This document shows positions 43,440-55,919 of a stretch of 64,000 nucleotides of DNA, one piece after another. Origin of the DNA: Pyrocephalus nanus. Lineage: Eukaryota; Chordata; Aves; Passeriformes; Tyrannidae. Each line of letters starts with the position of its first letter. The stretch's first letter is position 1. A model generated the notes under the pieces. The model was not told the DNA's origin. It worked only from the letters and a program-made list of their open reading frames with translations, and searched no databases. A program made the position numbers and the translations under genes. The stretch is from NCBI GenBank assembly GCA_038380795.1, contig CM076259.1, positions 27,696,977 to 27,760,976 on the forward strand, read 5' to 3'.

Positions 43440-45030
43440 TGAAAATATCCCGACATCTCACCCCAAATCTCAGACATACTCCACAGACAGGTGCCCCCAA
43501 CATATTGTCACAGATCCCCTCTTCCTCTGTTCCCATCCCTTGCAACCTCTGGGGACAGCTCCTCAGAGGTGCTTCCTCTTAATGATGATGCAGGAGACAA
43601 GCTGTGAAATGGAGCTCAGCCTGCCCTTACAGAGTATCAGCGGTGCAGGCTGGGTCCGGATCTGCTCAGCTGACATGTCAGTGCATGAGATTTCTTCGTC
43701 AGTGGAGCAGAACCAGCTTCCACCCATTCGTTTTTTAAGTTTCGGCCCCGTCACGGCCTCCCATCTGCTGCCATATGGCCAATAGGCTCTCTCTGTTTTG
43801 CACACTCATTCTCCCCACTACTGCCATACATTGCCTTCCGTTATGGTCTTCATTTCTGTTCACACCCAGAGCCGAAATCACATGCATTTGGGAAATCATC
43901 ATCTATCTAGAGAAGCCAGCGGATGTCAGCAGAACCTGGACTGGCAGCAAGACCTTGCTGACGCTCTGGCTGGAGAGGAGGAGACATCAAGGCCAACGTC
44001 TGTTGAGCTGTTTGCTGAACATTAATTTCGTTCTGCTTTTGTTTCAGCTGGAGCTGGGTAAGATCAATTAGGGCAGGTGACAAACACAAGGAGACAGAAA
44101 CGCAGAAGCAAAGAGAAGAAAGGTAAGAAAACTTTCTTTCTTTCACTGAGAAAAGAGGTTAATCTTTTTTGGGTTTTTTTTTTAGTGCTATGAACTTTAC
44201 TTTTCCACACAAATTGCTGTTGTGGCACGGATGGACTAGTTTTGCCCCACTCAAAGCTCTCTTAAAAAACCACCTTAAACCTTTGACCTGATAATACTTC
44301 TGGCTGCACAAATTCTCCGAGGCCCTTCAGTTTTAACTTAAAATTGTTTGTCTCCCCACATTTTTCCCTGAAGGAGGGAAAAAAAAAAAAAAAGAGGCTA
44401 AAAAAAGCTCAGCCTGCCTCGGAGCCCTGGGATCTCATGGATGCTTTAAACCCATGTATAGGGAAATATGTTCTCTATGAGGGTCTGTCACTGGTGCCTG
44501 TATATCCCCAAGGGCTGGTAATGCACTGAGGAGCAGCCCTCTACCAGCTGCCACTTGCCATCACCTTCTTCGTGCGCCCTCCAGGAAGGGGAACTTTATT
44601 CTAAAAAAAGCCTGGAAAAATAAGAAGATGCCAGTTTCCAGCTAAGTAGGGATGTCTACTTACATCTATACGTGCTGAGACCAGAGGGGTCTGTTCTGCT
44701 AATCCAGGCTGACTGGCTCACTGCCTGACACTGGCTGCTGATGCAGCCTGATCCATTAGCTCAGGGCTGAGTGAGCAGGATTTCTTGGAGAAAGAGGGAT
44801 CCTTTCAATCTAAGGACAACAGAAAAGAGACTTGCCTTGCGCTTCTGTGGGCTGCTACACTGTTGAAAACAGGAGTTTCATATCTGGTTGAATTTTTCAA
44901 CTTTCAGGCGGTGTATCTTTCTCAGCCTTCGTCAGCCATCTCAGATATTCCTCCACATGGTGCATTAAGGTTGAGTTCAAGTTACTACTTAGTGTTCTCC
45001 ACCATAAACCAAACAGCCCCTGGTATGCGT
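43440..45030. other. Intergenic or CD4 5' region; possible noncoding exon at 44048-44122
   Basis: No coding exon. A possible noncoding exon (44048-44122) is bounded by a good polypyrimidine-CAG acceptor (TTCTGCTTTTGTTTCAG) and an AAG|GTAAGA donor. Just upstream, CCATATGGCCAATAGG at 43772-43787 resembles a promoter motif (CCAAT). Either could belong to a CD4 5' UTR, about 6 kb upstream of the CD4 start codon. Confidence 0.25.
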
Positions 45031-45033
45031 TAA

Positions 45034-45422
45034 AATCATAGAATCACAGAATGGTTTGGGTTGGAAGGGACCTTCAAAGATCATCTAATTCCAAAGTTCC
45101 AAGTATCCCCCTGTCACAGGCAGGCACAATTTCCACTTCATCAGGTCGCTCAAAGCCCCATCCAACCTGGCCTTCAACTCTTCCAGGGATAGAGCAGCCA
45201 CAACTTCTCCAGGCAACCTGTTCCAGTGCCTCACCCCTTTCTGAGTAAAGAATTTCTTCTTAATACTTGATCTAAACCTACACTCTCTTAGTTTAAAACT
45301 GTTCCCACTTCTCCTATCACTGTCTGTCTATGTAAAAAGTCACTTTCCATCTTTTTTATAAGATCTCTCTAAGTACTGAAAGGCTGCACCAAGGTCTCCC
45401 TGACTTTTCCTTTATTCTCCCC
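45034..45422 (-). repeat. CR1 LINE fragment (minus orientation)
   Basis: A clear antisense CR1: ATCATAGAATCACAGAATGG, TTTGGGTTGGAAGGGACCTT, CAACCTGGCCTTCAACTCTT, CCTGTTCCAGTGCCTCACCC, and a distal AAGTACTGAAAGGCTGCACC segment. At about 390 bp it reaches further into the element than the other copies and keeps the octamer tail. Confidence 0.95.
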
Positions 45423-45429
45423 CGCGTTT

Positions 45430-48400
45430 CACAAACGTGTCTGCCAAAGCTGCCTGCAATTCGGCAGGGCTTGCCCCACCTAAACTAAATCCATCCCATC
45501 TCCACTCAGGGGTCTTGAGCACCCAGGGGCAGTGTCCATCTGATCTACCACAGCCTCATGCAAGGACCCTGTATTCACCAGGAAAAATAAGGAGGGATGA
45601 AACCTGAACATCATCCTAAGCACACCACATGGCTTGGAAGGGTGATGGAGGGCTGGATTTCAGGAGGCATCACAGTGCCTTAGCTACTCACAGCCTCCGG
45701 TGGCTTTAGAAGGGCAGGTCTTGGCTTTTCCTTAAGCCATCAGAGGGGTTAGAGGACATAGGGAGCAGCCTGGGCTGCGGAGATGGAGCCACTTCTCATG
45801 GCCTCCACATGGTACCAGGCACATGGCTGGGTCAGGAGGACTTTACGGCTGAACGGAGCTCAGTGCTGACACAGTGGCCTCGACACCCTGCCTTGTCCTG
45901 ACAGGGAGACCTCTCTCCAGGAAGATCAGCTCCTTTCACCTCTGTGATCCCATGGACACTGCTCTGCCACCTCCCTCTCGCAGCAGCTCCAACGGGAGGA
46001 TGGCAGCTGCTCTTGGATGAGCAGCCAGAGGCGCGCAGGGGGAAATGGAGGCAAGATTGGACAGTCTGGAGGGACAATGGGGACTGTGAAATGACCATCA
46101 CTGCTATCATCCCTCTGCTTTCTGCTGGCTATTTTTGTTGCATTTGGTCTCTTACCTTGCCTGCCGCTCACCTGGTGTTTCCTTTAGTGTTAAAAAGTAA
46201 TTTCAAAGAAACTACTACTCCCTTAAAGAGCCAGGTCACCTTTGCTTTAGATGCTTAAACTGAGAAAAAGAGAGGTGAAGCCCTTTAACCCAGAGCCCCA
46301 GAGCCAAGCCCAACTGCTGCTCAGGGACAAGAAGCAGCTGTGTCCCTCAGCCCTCGCCTGGCAGCCACTGCAAGGGGAAATGCCGCAGCGGAAGCTGAGG
46401 TGTGGAGCCCTGGTGTGGAGGCCCCCCCATCCCGGCAGAGCGAGCTAGCTGCTGCCAGATCAAAGGCACCGCCACAAGCAAGAGTGAGAGAAGAAAACAA
46501 AACCACACTGCATGAAAGAGGCACAGGAACACCAAGAGGAGATGGCCTTCTCTGCATCAGGAGCAGTTGCTGAGCTTTTGCTTTGTTTGTTTTTTTTGTT
46601 TGTTTGTTTATTTGTTTTAATTTAAATTTCCTCCTGTGTCATGCCAGTGCCAGCCTGGGGTGGGGGTGGTCTCTGCAGCCATCACCCACTGCGGCTCAGT
46701 GCTGGAAGGAGCGAGGGGTTGCCAGCCCTGCTCCCCAGCAGATGTGCTCCAGGCCTGACTTGGTCCTGCAGGCATTGTTCCCCACAGCAAGACCGCTCAC
46801 TACCTCAGCTCTCCTTTTCCTATCCCTCAGAGAGGCAGGGAACATTAAAATAAGTCAAGAAGGAAATTAAACCAGTTTAATAAGAGGGGGAAGTTAAAAT
46901 GAAATGGAAATCAATGTTCACTTGGGAGGGAGCCCTGCTCCTCCGCTGCTAGACGTGCTAATAAATCAAGTATGCCTGGACTGCTTCTGGCACAGAGGCC
47001 AGCTGGCATGAGATGGTCTGGGCTATTAAACTCACTTAACCTCCAAAATGAACTGGCCACATGCCAGCCACCTAATGGGAGAGGTCCCTGGCCCATGCTA
47101 ACATCTAAATGCATCCCAGGAGTTGCTCGGGAGAGCAAGATTTGTCCCGGGCCAAAAATGTGTCAGGAAATGTACTAGCAGTTTAACAGGACTGATGAGT
47201 ATGTTCCAGTGCCTGGGGACATTCTGTGACACCACTTAATTTATGAGTAGCACCATAAGATACAGCTGGGCTGCCTGTAAGGAGGCTGTTGGTCCGCTAC
47301 AGGCATCCGCTAATGAGAGCAGCTTGCTCAGTTAACACAGCAGAGCCTCACTCGCCCAGATCTGTAAGCTGCAGAGTAGCACTGCCTGTGATCTGGCCTG
47401 GAGGGATACAGAAGGAGATAGAAAGATGGGGGGGGGGGGGGGGGGGAGGAATAGGAAGTGGCGTGCATGAGAAGTAGAAATAAACAGGGAGAGAGGGAAA
47501 GTGTGTTAAAGAAATCCTAGCTGAAGTCTACCCTCTTTCCCCACTGACCTGTAACATGTAGGTGGTAACATCACACTGTAGACATCTGCCACAGAAATAC
47601 AAAGATTAGTGTGAATAAAGCAGGAATGCAGAAGTTGTGAAACCACGAGAAGAAACAGAAGAACAAAGATGCAGCAATCTACATCTATCAAGATGCACAA
47701 GGTCAGCAGTTCATCAGTCCCACGGTGCTCTGGTTGTGTGGTTTTTCTCAAGAACCAGGTTAGAAAGAAGGCAAAGAACAAGCTGAAGCCATATGACAAG
47801 AAAACAGAGATTCCCAGTCAAAACAAAATGATGGGGTATGACTTAGCAATTTCACTAATTTTTACCTGTTCCATTACCTTCAGCTGTTGAATAAAGTTTA
47901 ATGACTTAAAATATTTGAAACTCAACACTGATCCTGTTAATTTGTAGGTATCACTTTAGAGTGGGGGTTGATTTTTCCTGCTCATTCTGGTGATGTGAGT
48001 TTTCACAGTGGGGACAAGGTTTCTTCTGGCATCTCAGGAATGGGTCTTACTCAAGGCCCTGTGCCAGTTCTCACTTATCGATGTACCTTTGGAGTGAGCT
48101 GCATACAGATGCCTTGTTAGAGCCCCTTTCTCTATTCTGTAGTTTAGCCCAGCAAACTGCTTCATCGCGGCTTCTGCATCTTGTTAGGAGTGATCTCCAA
48201 TCATATGCACTGGCTCCTTTGTTTTACTATTTTTGCAAAAACAGCTCCTGCAAATATTCCCAGGGCTTTTTGTTTTGCGTGAGACAAGGCACAAATCTCC
48301 TCTGACTGCCTTTTTGCCATCTATTTCTCTTTTGATGGTGCACATGGCTGCTGTCTTGCTCTTGCACCTGTATCTTTCATATGTGCAGGTGTGAACATCT

Positions 48401-49125
48401 GTCTAGATGTCAGACTGTCAGTCACACTGACCTGATCTCCATGTAAACGTAATGCTGATGTTTTCATCTACTCTTTGATAGTTTCACATGCTCTGATCAT
48501 TTAAATTAATTTCGGTAAATAAATTATCCTCTAATAGAATATATACTTAATATTGCACATCATACATATAAATAATGAATAAAATTATTCGTGCATTTCT
48601 TTGAGTGCATTACCATTATGATTCCAGCCTTCAGTCCGTCGTGCTCTTGGCATGGGGAGTGCCTGTTTTCAGTGAAGCGAGGTCACCTCACTGGCTTGCT
48701 CACTCCCCATAGCTGTTAACCTGCTTGGCTTCCTTTTTGTGATATCTGCCTTGGTTTAGGCATGAAGAGCTCAGAAGCCTCATTGCACCAGCAGCCATGG
48801 TCCCCTTCACCTTGTCAACCCACCCAGCTGCAGCTCTTACCAGCACTTGGTCTCTGCTACAGTCAGATACTGCAGCTAATTTGGTAACTCACCTTAGCAT
48901 GATGATTAGCTCCCAGTTCCCACTTCAGGTTTTGTTACCATCAATGCAACTTATTCTTGCGGACCTCATTCCTCCCTTCTCCCCATACTTTTCATTGGAT
49001 AGTCCACTGAAGAATTCAAGCAGGTCTTTCCTACATCAGACTTGCTGGTTATTGAGATTTCTAAGGTAAGGAATAAGTAGAAAAAAGAAAAAGAACTGAA
49101 GAAAAATGTTTATAACAGCCTAAAG
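45430..49125. other. Intergenic, simple repeats only
   Basis: It holds a TTTG-rich tract at about 46580-46617 and a 19-base G run at 47428-47446. No splice-supported coding exon was seen. The stretch near 46255-46300 has a MIR-like look but is too weak to call. Confidence 0.4.
47428..47446. repeat. (G)19 homopolymer
   Basis: An uninterrupted G run; its length is likely to be variable or affected by sequencing error. Confidence 0.85.
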
Positions 49126-49131
49126 ATGTCT

Positions 49132-49698
49132 GTAATAATAGAATCCCAAAATCACATAGAAATATTTAGATGGCAGGGGACCTTCGTGAGGAGGTCTCCA
49201 GTCCAATCTCCTGTTCAGAGCTGAGTTGACTCTAAAACTACAGTATGTTGCTCGGGGCCTTGACAAGGAAACTTCTGAAAATCTCTGAGGGTGGAGATTT
49301 CCTGGCATCTCTTGGCACCTATTTCATTGCTGAAACACCTTCCCTGGGAAGAAAGTTTTCCTTACATATGACCAACATTTCCCTGCTGCAATCTGTGGTT
49401 GCTGTCTTTTGTTCCTTTCCTGTGCACATCCAAGAAACATGGGGCTCATTCTTCTAAGTAATATCCAATAGATAAGAGGAGACTGAAATTAGATCCCACC
49501 TTGGCTCCCTTCTCCCTACCAAACCCAGCTTTCTGTCTCTCCCTGTATGTCATGTGCTCCAACCTCTTCACCATCCCACTAGCTCTTCATTGGACTCTGT
49601 ATAGTTTGTTGGCATCCTTCTTGTACTGGGGACCCAAAACTGGAGCCTGTATCCTAGATGAGACCTCAGGTGTGCCAAATACAGGGAAATAATTACTT
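49132..49698 (-). repeat. CR1 LINE fragment, longer and older (minus orientation)
   Basis: An antisense CR1 of about 570 bp: GAATCCCAAAATCACATAG, TGGCAGGGGACCTTCGTGAG, AGGTCTCCAGTCCAATCTCC, CTTCATTGGACTCTGTATAG, TACTGGGGACCCAAAACTGG, CTAGATGAGACCTCAGGTGT, AGGGAAATAATTACTT. It is diverged from the other copies. Confidence 0.9.
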
Positions 49699-50138
49699 TA
49701 CTCTATTTCCAGCAGAGCTAGCTGTGCTCTTGCTAATGCAGCCCTGTATGTGTTTAGCTTTAATCTCTGCAAGAGTAATGATAACCCACCATGGAGAAGT
49801 AAAAAAGCACAGAACTCTTGGCAATATAAACAGCTGCAGCCTGATGAATGCCAGAAACCTAGGGATGAATAAAATGAAATGTTTATAACCAAACTCTAGG
49901 GGCATGCTGCAGATGGATTCTTTGCTGAAACACAGGGTTCTGCTGCCTTTACCAATGAGCCTCCACTTTGCTGCACTGAAGGATAGTGGGAGCAGACTGG
50001 GAACACGGGTCCCATCTACTGAGGTCTGAAAATCAACCATTATTTACAGAGCGTTTGGGTCTTCCAGGATAACACCCCTTGGCAGTGACAGCATTTCCAG
50101 CCCTGCAGTTCCCAGTCGGGAGAAACATTCCCAGAGCA

Positions 50139-51534
50139 ATGAAGTCATGCAGCACAGGAGTGAGCTGCACGCCTGCTGTCTTCTTGGTTCTGCATCTGGG
50201 TGAGTCCTTGGCTCAGCAAACTCTCATGGTTCTTACAGCCTTCTCACAAGCCTCACAACATTTGGGGTGTTTCTAGGCTCCTCCCGATTTGCCATATAAC
50301 ATACCTCACACAGTTTAGCTTTGGAACTCAGGTTGTTCCCAGCCCGTCTGCTGAGCCTGCCAGCCAAAAACCAGGGGGCACCACCAGGTTCAGGAGCTTC
50401 CCTGTAAAGATGCAGGAGTGGAGTTCCTATAAGAACCAGGATACACACTGAGTATGGAGTGGAAAACACCAGTCTCCAGCTGTCTGGGCAAATCCATGTG
50501 TTTCTCACATGTAATCCTACCAGCTTTTACCGCTAATGTTATAATGTTTGGTGGACTTTTTGGTGCTTATTTTGCTGGAAAGAAAGGACATTGAACAAGG
50601 CCAAGCCTGCATTTCTCAGATACTCAGCTTTGATTCCTCTGGTTGCAGAGGAAAGATTGGAAATCTCTTATGCAGCCTAGAATCAAATGAAAAGCCAAAG
50701 ATACCTACTCTTGTTAAACAACATTTCTAATTTCACAGTTTAAGACAAAATCATAAGCTTTTGTAGTCCAATGTTCAGTTATTGAAGATCTATGTTATTG
50801 CAGGTTACCTCTTGGAGGAATGTAACTTGTGGAAAACCATACAGTAAACTCAAGTAAACTTTTTATTTTACACTTTTGTGGCTCCCTAGCTCTAGGGTCA
50901 CCTGGGCGATCTGCAGGTTAAGCATCTCTGACAGCTTACCAGCAGGGAGGCAGGAGAACACAACCCCTTTATCCCCAGTCTTACCTCTGAAAACTCCATC
51001 TCTTTCTCACAGTCTCCTGCAGAAACTCTCTTTACAGTGAAGGAAAGGAAGCAATTCTCCCAAGAAACCACTCCTAATGTTTCTTCAACCTTATATGTCC
51101 TATTTCTTCTACTGTCACATAGGCCTCACAGGAATCTGACATTAGGCCAGCCTTCTTTGTTTCTTTTTTCCTTTATCTCTTCATTTTCCTGGGTTTTCAG
51201 TCTTTTTCCATGCAAAAAATGGAAGAAGGGGTGAGCGAATTTGTCAGTGCTGTGTCAAGTCTTGACTGGGGAAGAGGAGGACTGACATATGCTGTGAAGG
51301 AGGGCTGACATATGGTGTCTTGCCTTTTCTACCAGCAGAACAACTAAGTCTTGTCCAGTGGAAAAAGGTTGTCTCAGTAGAACTGTTGACATTTCAAAAT
51401 CATGAATGATGGTCAGTCCACCACAGCTACTGGCATTTTCCCTGTTTCTTAATATTTGTGAAAGAGAACAGCCATTAGCCAGGTAAAGAGCCTAGAGTGG
51501 AGGGGAGGGAAGCTATGGAGCTGAAAATAAAAGA

Positions 51535-51565
<31 letters not shown>

Positions 51566-54500
51566 GAGACGAAGGAGTGAAAAATTCAGAAATTGAGGAT
51601 AATCTTCCCAGTGTTTGTGAAAGGGAGAAGAAATATCTACATCTTTCAGGAGGGATGGGAAGTGTTCACGGAGACACCTTTCAGAAAGTGAATGTATGTC
51701 TTTTTTTGGTGGGTATTGACTTTCAGGTCTGATCTCCGGCATGGCTCAGCAAATTGAACAACAGACTGGGATCGCAGGACATGAGGTGACCCTGCCCTGC
51801 ATTCCTCCTGGCTCGAGCATATCTCGTCATACAGCTGTGACCTGGATGTACTCCAATACTTTTATATGGCGTATGGAAAATAATAAACCTTTTAAAAGTA
51901 AGCCTTCCAGTTCATCACCCTATTTTCCCAGATATGACTGAGAAACCTCTTCCCTCCTAACCAGGACTATTTTTTTCAAAAGAATCAGGTGTCATTACTG
52001 GTCAATTTGAAGTCATGAGCACAAATAAACAGCTGAAGCTGTGGAACTTTGGGCTCTCCGATGCAGGCATTTACACCTGTCAATATGGCTCTCACAATGT
52101 CCGTACTGCACTGCATGTCTTCAAATGTGAGTGATTAGAGGGCTTTTATCCACAGGGAGGGGAGGGGGCCATAGAGCTCAGGGAAACACCTCTGTGGGGA
52201 TTCTTTATCCAGCTGCCATTTCTTCTGGCCTGAGCTATCATAGTTCATTTATCTTCCATCTCCAGGGTGCAAAGTTTTCATATTCTCTTTGCTGTGACAT
52301 TTGTCCCTCTCTCACAAGAAGAGGACTAGTCTTACTGCCTGAGCTTTTTTCTTTTTACAGTGACAGTGTCTTTGGACGGGCACTTTCTGCAAAATGAAGT
52401 CCCTGAGCTGACTTTAATGCACAATTCACCCGATCCTAAACCTGATCTCAGCATCATGCTGTTTAACAGTAACAATAAGAGAGTAACACCAGAAAGAGAA
52501 AACAAATTCCCTCAAAAAGCCATATTGCATTTGAAGAAACTGGAGGCTACCGACAGTGGGACCTGGGTGTGTCATGTCCATTCAGAATCTCCAGTGATTA
52601 ATCAGAACATCTCCTTTGCTGTGAAGGTATTAGGTATGTGACAACAAAAATGCAGCTCATGCACAGGCTCAGGAACCAATGTTCCCTCCACCTCATGAGC
52701 TGAGCTTTTACTCCCCACCATCCCAAGCACTGGTGCTCCAGTGTTGATTTCCCAGGGCTTTCAACACTGCAGCTTGGGGATCACTTTACAGCTGAGCTAT
52801 GTTCCACACTTGCACCCATTTTCCTCTCCAGGCACAGTGAGAAAATTATCCTCTCCTTGAGATCTGTTCTTCTTAGTCCTGGTGTGTTTGGGAGCTTTAG
52901 CTCATTCTACTGCCTTATTCTCAGACACTAACTGTTTAAGCTTCCTGGGGGATGTTGTGGCTTTTCCCCAAGTCCTCTTTCAACTGAGCACAGCATGCCT
53001 CTCTCTAGATCAAAGGTAGATAGGGAGAAGTGTAACCATGGCTTTTCCTGCCTCTGTATTCCTTGTCTCCTCTGAATTCAGGTTTTCAGAATCCAGATAT
53101 GGAAAGAAAGTATGCAACTGTTGACAGCACTGTCATCTTGTCATGGCATCTGAACTTCCAGAAGATAAAATGGAATAAAGGTTTCACAGGACAACTGAAC
53201 TGGAAACAACAGGAAAGTGCAAAAGCTCATGAACTGCTTGATTTCAACGTCACAGCACTAGGAGAGCAGCACGAGACCAAAAAAACCAGCTACTTTCTGT
53301 TTGAGATACCTGAAAGAAAACCTGAGAGTGCCATACAAGTGAAACTCCCCAAAGTCCATTTCAACCATTCTGGCCACTACCAGTGCCAGTTGGCATACAA
53401 AGGAAGACGTGTGCAGAGCAACATAGAGCTGGTGGTGATGAAAGGTGAGAGAAAGAGAAGTAGGTCAATGATGAGCAGCTGCAGAAACCTGGAAGCCACA
53501 AGAGCACGGGGGGACCCATCTTCCCACCCTCTCACTCACATGTTGTTTTCTTGCCTTTACAGTCTCAGCTAACCCTGTTGGGCCACTCTCCAGAGGGGCT
53601 AAGATGACCCTGATCTGCCAGGTCTCTGGTCCACTCCCACCCAACGCCCATTTGAGCTGGGAACGTGTGAATGGGACGCAGATGGACATCAAGAACTCAA
53701 AGCAGCATGAAGTAAAGTTGGAGGTGAACATCAGTGCTGCAGGGCTGTGGAGCTGTCACCTCATAGAAGACAATGACAGAAAGATCAGCCTTCATTACCA
53801 CGTGGGTATGGAAATTAGCATCACATCCCTGTCTCAACCCTAAAGCCTTAAAATTCTCTTTGGTTTTGCCTCTAAATATTTTTCTTCCTCCACAGAGGAA
53901 GCTCCTGTTTGGATTAACTATGTGGTAACTGGAGCAAGTGTTGGAGGCAGTGTATTGGTGTTTGCCCTTGTGTGCCTGTGCATCATCAGCGGTATAAACT
54001 GGCAGAGGAGGAGGGTGAGTGCCCTGGTCCACGTGAAAGTTGAAGAGATTACTGTCTCTCCAAACCACAGGGGGAGTCAGATTTCCTGTCTGGGTGTGGG
54101 GTAGAACAGATAAAGGGTCAACCCTCAGACTCAAAGCAAATGGTTAGAGATGGGCAGTCTGCAGATGTCAGATGACACTTTATTACTGCTTAGGAGGAAA
54201 CCATTTGAAGTGTAAAAATATCCAATTGTTCTTTATTCCTTCTCTCCTGGCAGCAACGGGCAAAAAGGATGGTACAAGCAAGACAATACTTGCTGGAAAA
54301 CAAGACATGTCAGTGTCAACAGTAAGTGGCAATGAGGGCACCCAGAATGGGTAAAGAGTATTTTCAAGACAGAGGAGCTTGATGGTTGAGTGAGGAGAAA
54401 TGGAGCTTGAGCCTCCTTGGTGAAACAATACAGCTGCATTTCAGCATTTTCAATTCTTACTGATGTTAAATCCTGCCTAAGATTTATGAGATATGTTTAA

Positions 54501-55535
54501 TGAATTTCCAGTTATATCCCAAACCCATGGTAACACTGTGCTGGGAAACTTTTGAGCAGAGAGGTTCCACTTGAATTTTCTTCATGTTGAGAAATGTTAG
54601 CCAAAACAAAGCAGGTGCTCCAAAGTCCTTTGATGGGTTCCACAGTGAATCTTGGATCTGGATGTGGAAAGTACACAACCAAGCATGGGAGGAAACACGA
54701 ATTTTAAAAATCCATGATGTCCATAATGTAATTCCAGCTCTGCTAGTGCAGTGCTGGACTGCAGTTGGTGAAAATTGCCAATAACCTCCCAGGAGCAATG
54801 AAAGAGAAGAAAGAATCATGGAACACTGTGATTCATGTCCTTTCCTAAAGGCCTTGGGTGATGTGAAATACATCATCATGTCCTGACCCTTTTCATCAGA
54901 GCAAGGATTTCTCAGCAGAGAAGCAGTCCTTTTCCAGGTCCTTAAGCTTATATGGTATTAGGCATCAGAAGCAGCTGTTGTAAACACTGACAGCCATTCT
55001 GTCACTGGAAGGGGAGAGCTAAGGACATATAAATGATTGCATGAACAAGTTTAATTAATGTATGGGTACAGAACTGAACTTCTGCTTATTTTCACAGGTG
55101 ACACTGGCAAACTGATAGTTTCATCTGATTTTTTCCATTGTCATTGAGAATGCAGTGAAAATGTTTATTGGCAAATACCACATCACATCTGGGATGTGCA
55201 TGTGGTGAAGGGCATAATATGTCAAAGAATTCACCTTGTTTTCACCTACCTTTTATCAAGGTTAAAAAAATCCCTATAAAAAGAGGACAAAGACCGTAGA
55301 GATACATCAAAAAACTAGATAAATCTGTGCCGTACAAGTGCTGATACAGTTGTTCTTTAACTCTGTTTGCCAAGTAAGCAGCTCAGTGTAACTGAAACCT
55401 AAATCACAGCCATGTGAATGCTCAAGTAACTGTCTGCATCCTCAGCTACAGAGGCAGGCAGGCATTCTCTATGCAAAAAAAGTGGGGGGTGGTACTCACA
55501 TAATACTTTTCTCTTGCAGCTGGCCAAAAAAGTAA
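50139..55535 (+). CDS. CD4: T-cell surface glycoprotein CD4, nine coding exons, 485 aa
   Basis: Exons are 50139-50199, 51727-51897, 51983-52126, 52361-52633, 53082-53444, 53563-53805, 53896-54014, 54254-54321 and 55520-55535, all phase-consistent. A signal peptide comes first. D1 is a V-set domain (C45, W-x-Y, Y-x-C110) split by an intron, as in human CD4. D2 has only C196 and D3 only C318, without partners. D4 pairs C356 with C402. A transmembrane helix (about 425-452) leads to a basic tail with YLLEN and the Lck-binding clasp C477-x-C479. The last exon adds only HWPKK. CD4 is the MHC class II co-receptor of helper T cells; human CD4 has 458 aa. Using an alternative acceptor for exon 3 (51989) would give 483 aa. 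Confidence 0.95.
51535..51565. repeat. (GATT)n tetranucleotide repeat in CD4 intron 1
   Basis: About eight GATT units lie 160 bp upstream of the second coding exon of CD4. Confidence 0.9.
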
Positions 55536-55915
55536 TATTGCAGCACTGAAGTCAGAAGGACTGATGAAACCTCTGCCTGTACCCAAACACCTGGCAGCCC
55601 ATAGTGCTCCATGAATCCACCTCTCTTTCTCCTGATTTAATGTAGTTCTTTATTCCTTCATCATTCTCCCAGTCTAATGCCATGGAGGGATGTAATCTGG
55701 CTAGGAGCCCATGGACAGGACAAGAAACCTTGAAGGGTTACAACTGATCAGCAGTTGTATAATGGGAGACACTGAATAGAAGAGATACATATATACAGAT
55801 ATATAATACGCTTGTATTTTGTTCATGCACTTAATTTGACCTTCTTGTGGAACCAATTTTATGCGCTTCTTTTATCTGCCTGAGCGACAATAAATTACTT
55901 TGGGGTTGGGAGTTA
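55536..55915 (+). other. CD4: CD4 3' UTR
   Basis: The region runs from the CD4 stop to about 20 bases beyond AATAAA at 55889-55894. It includes an ATATATAC-rich patch near 55790-55805. Confidence 0.7.
55889..55894 (+). terminator. CD4: CD4 polyadenylation signal AATAAA
   Basis: A canonical hexamer, 354 bases after the stop codon, followed by TTGGGGTTGGG-type sequence. Confidence 0.7.
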
Positions 55916-55919
55916 TTTT

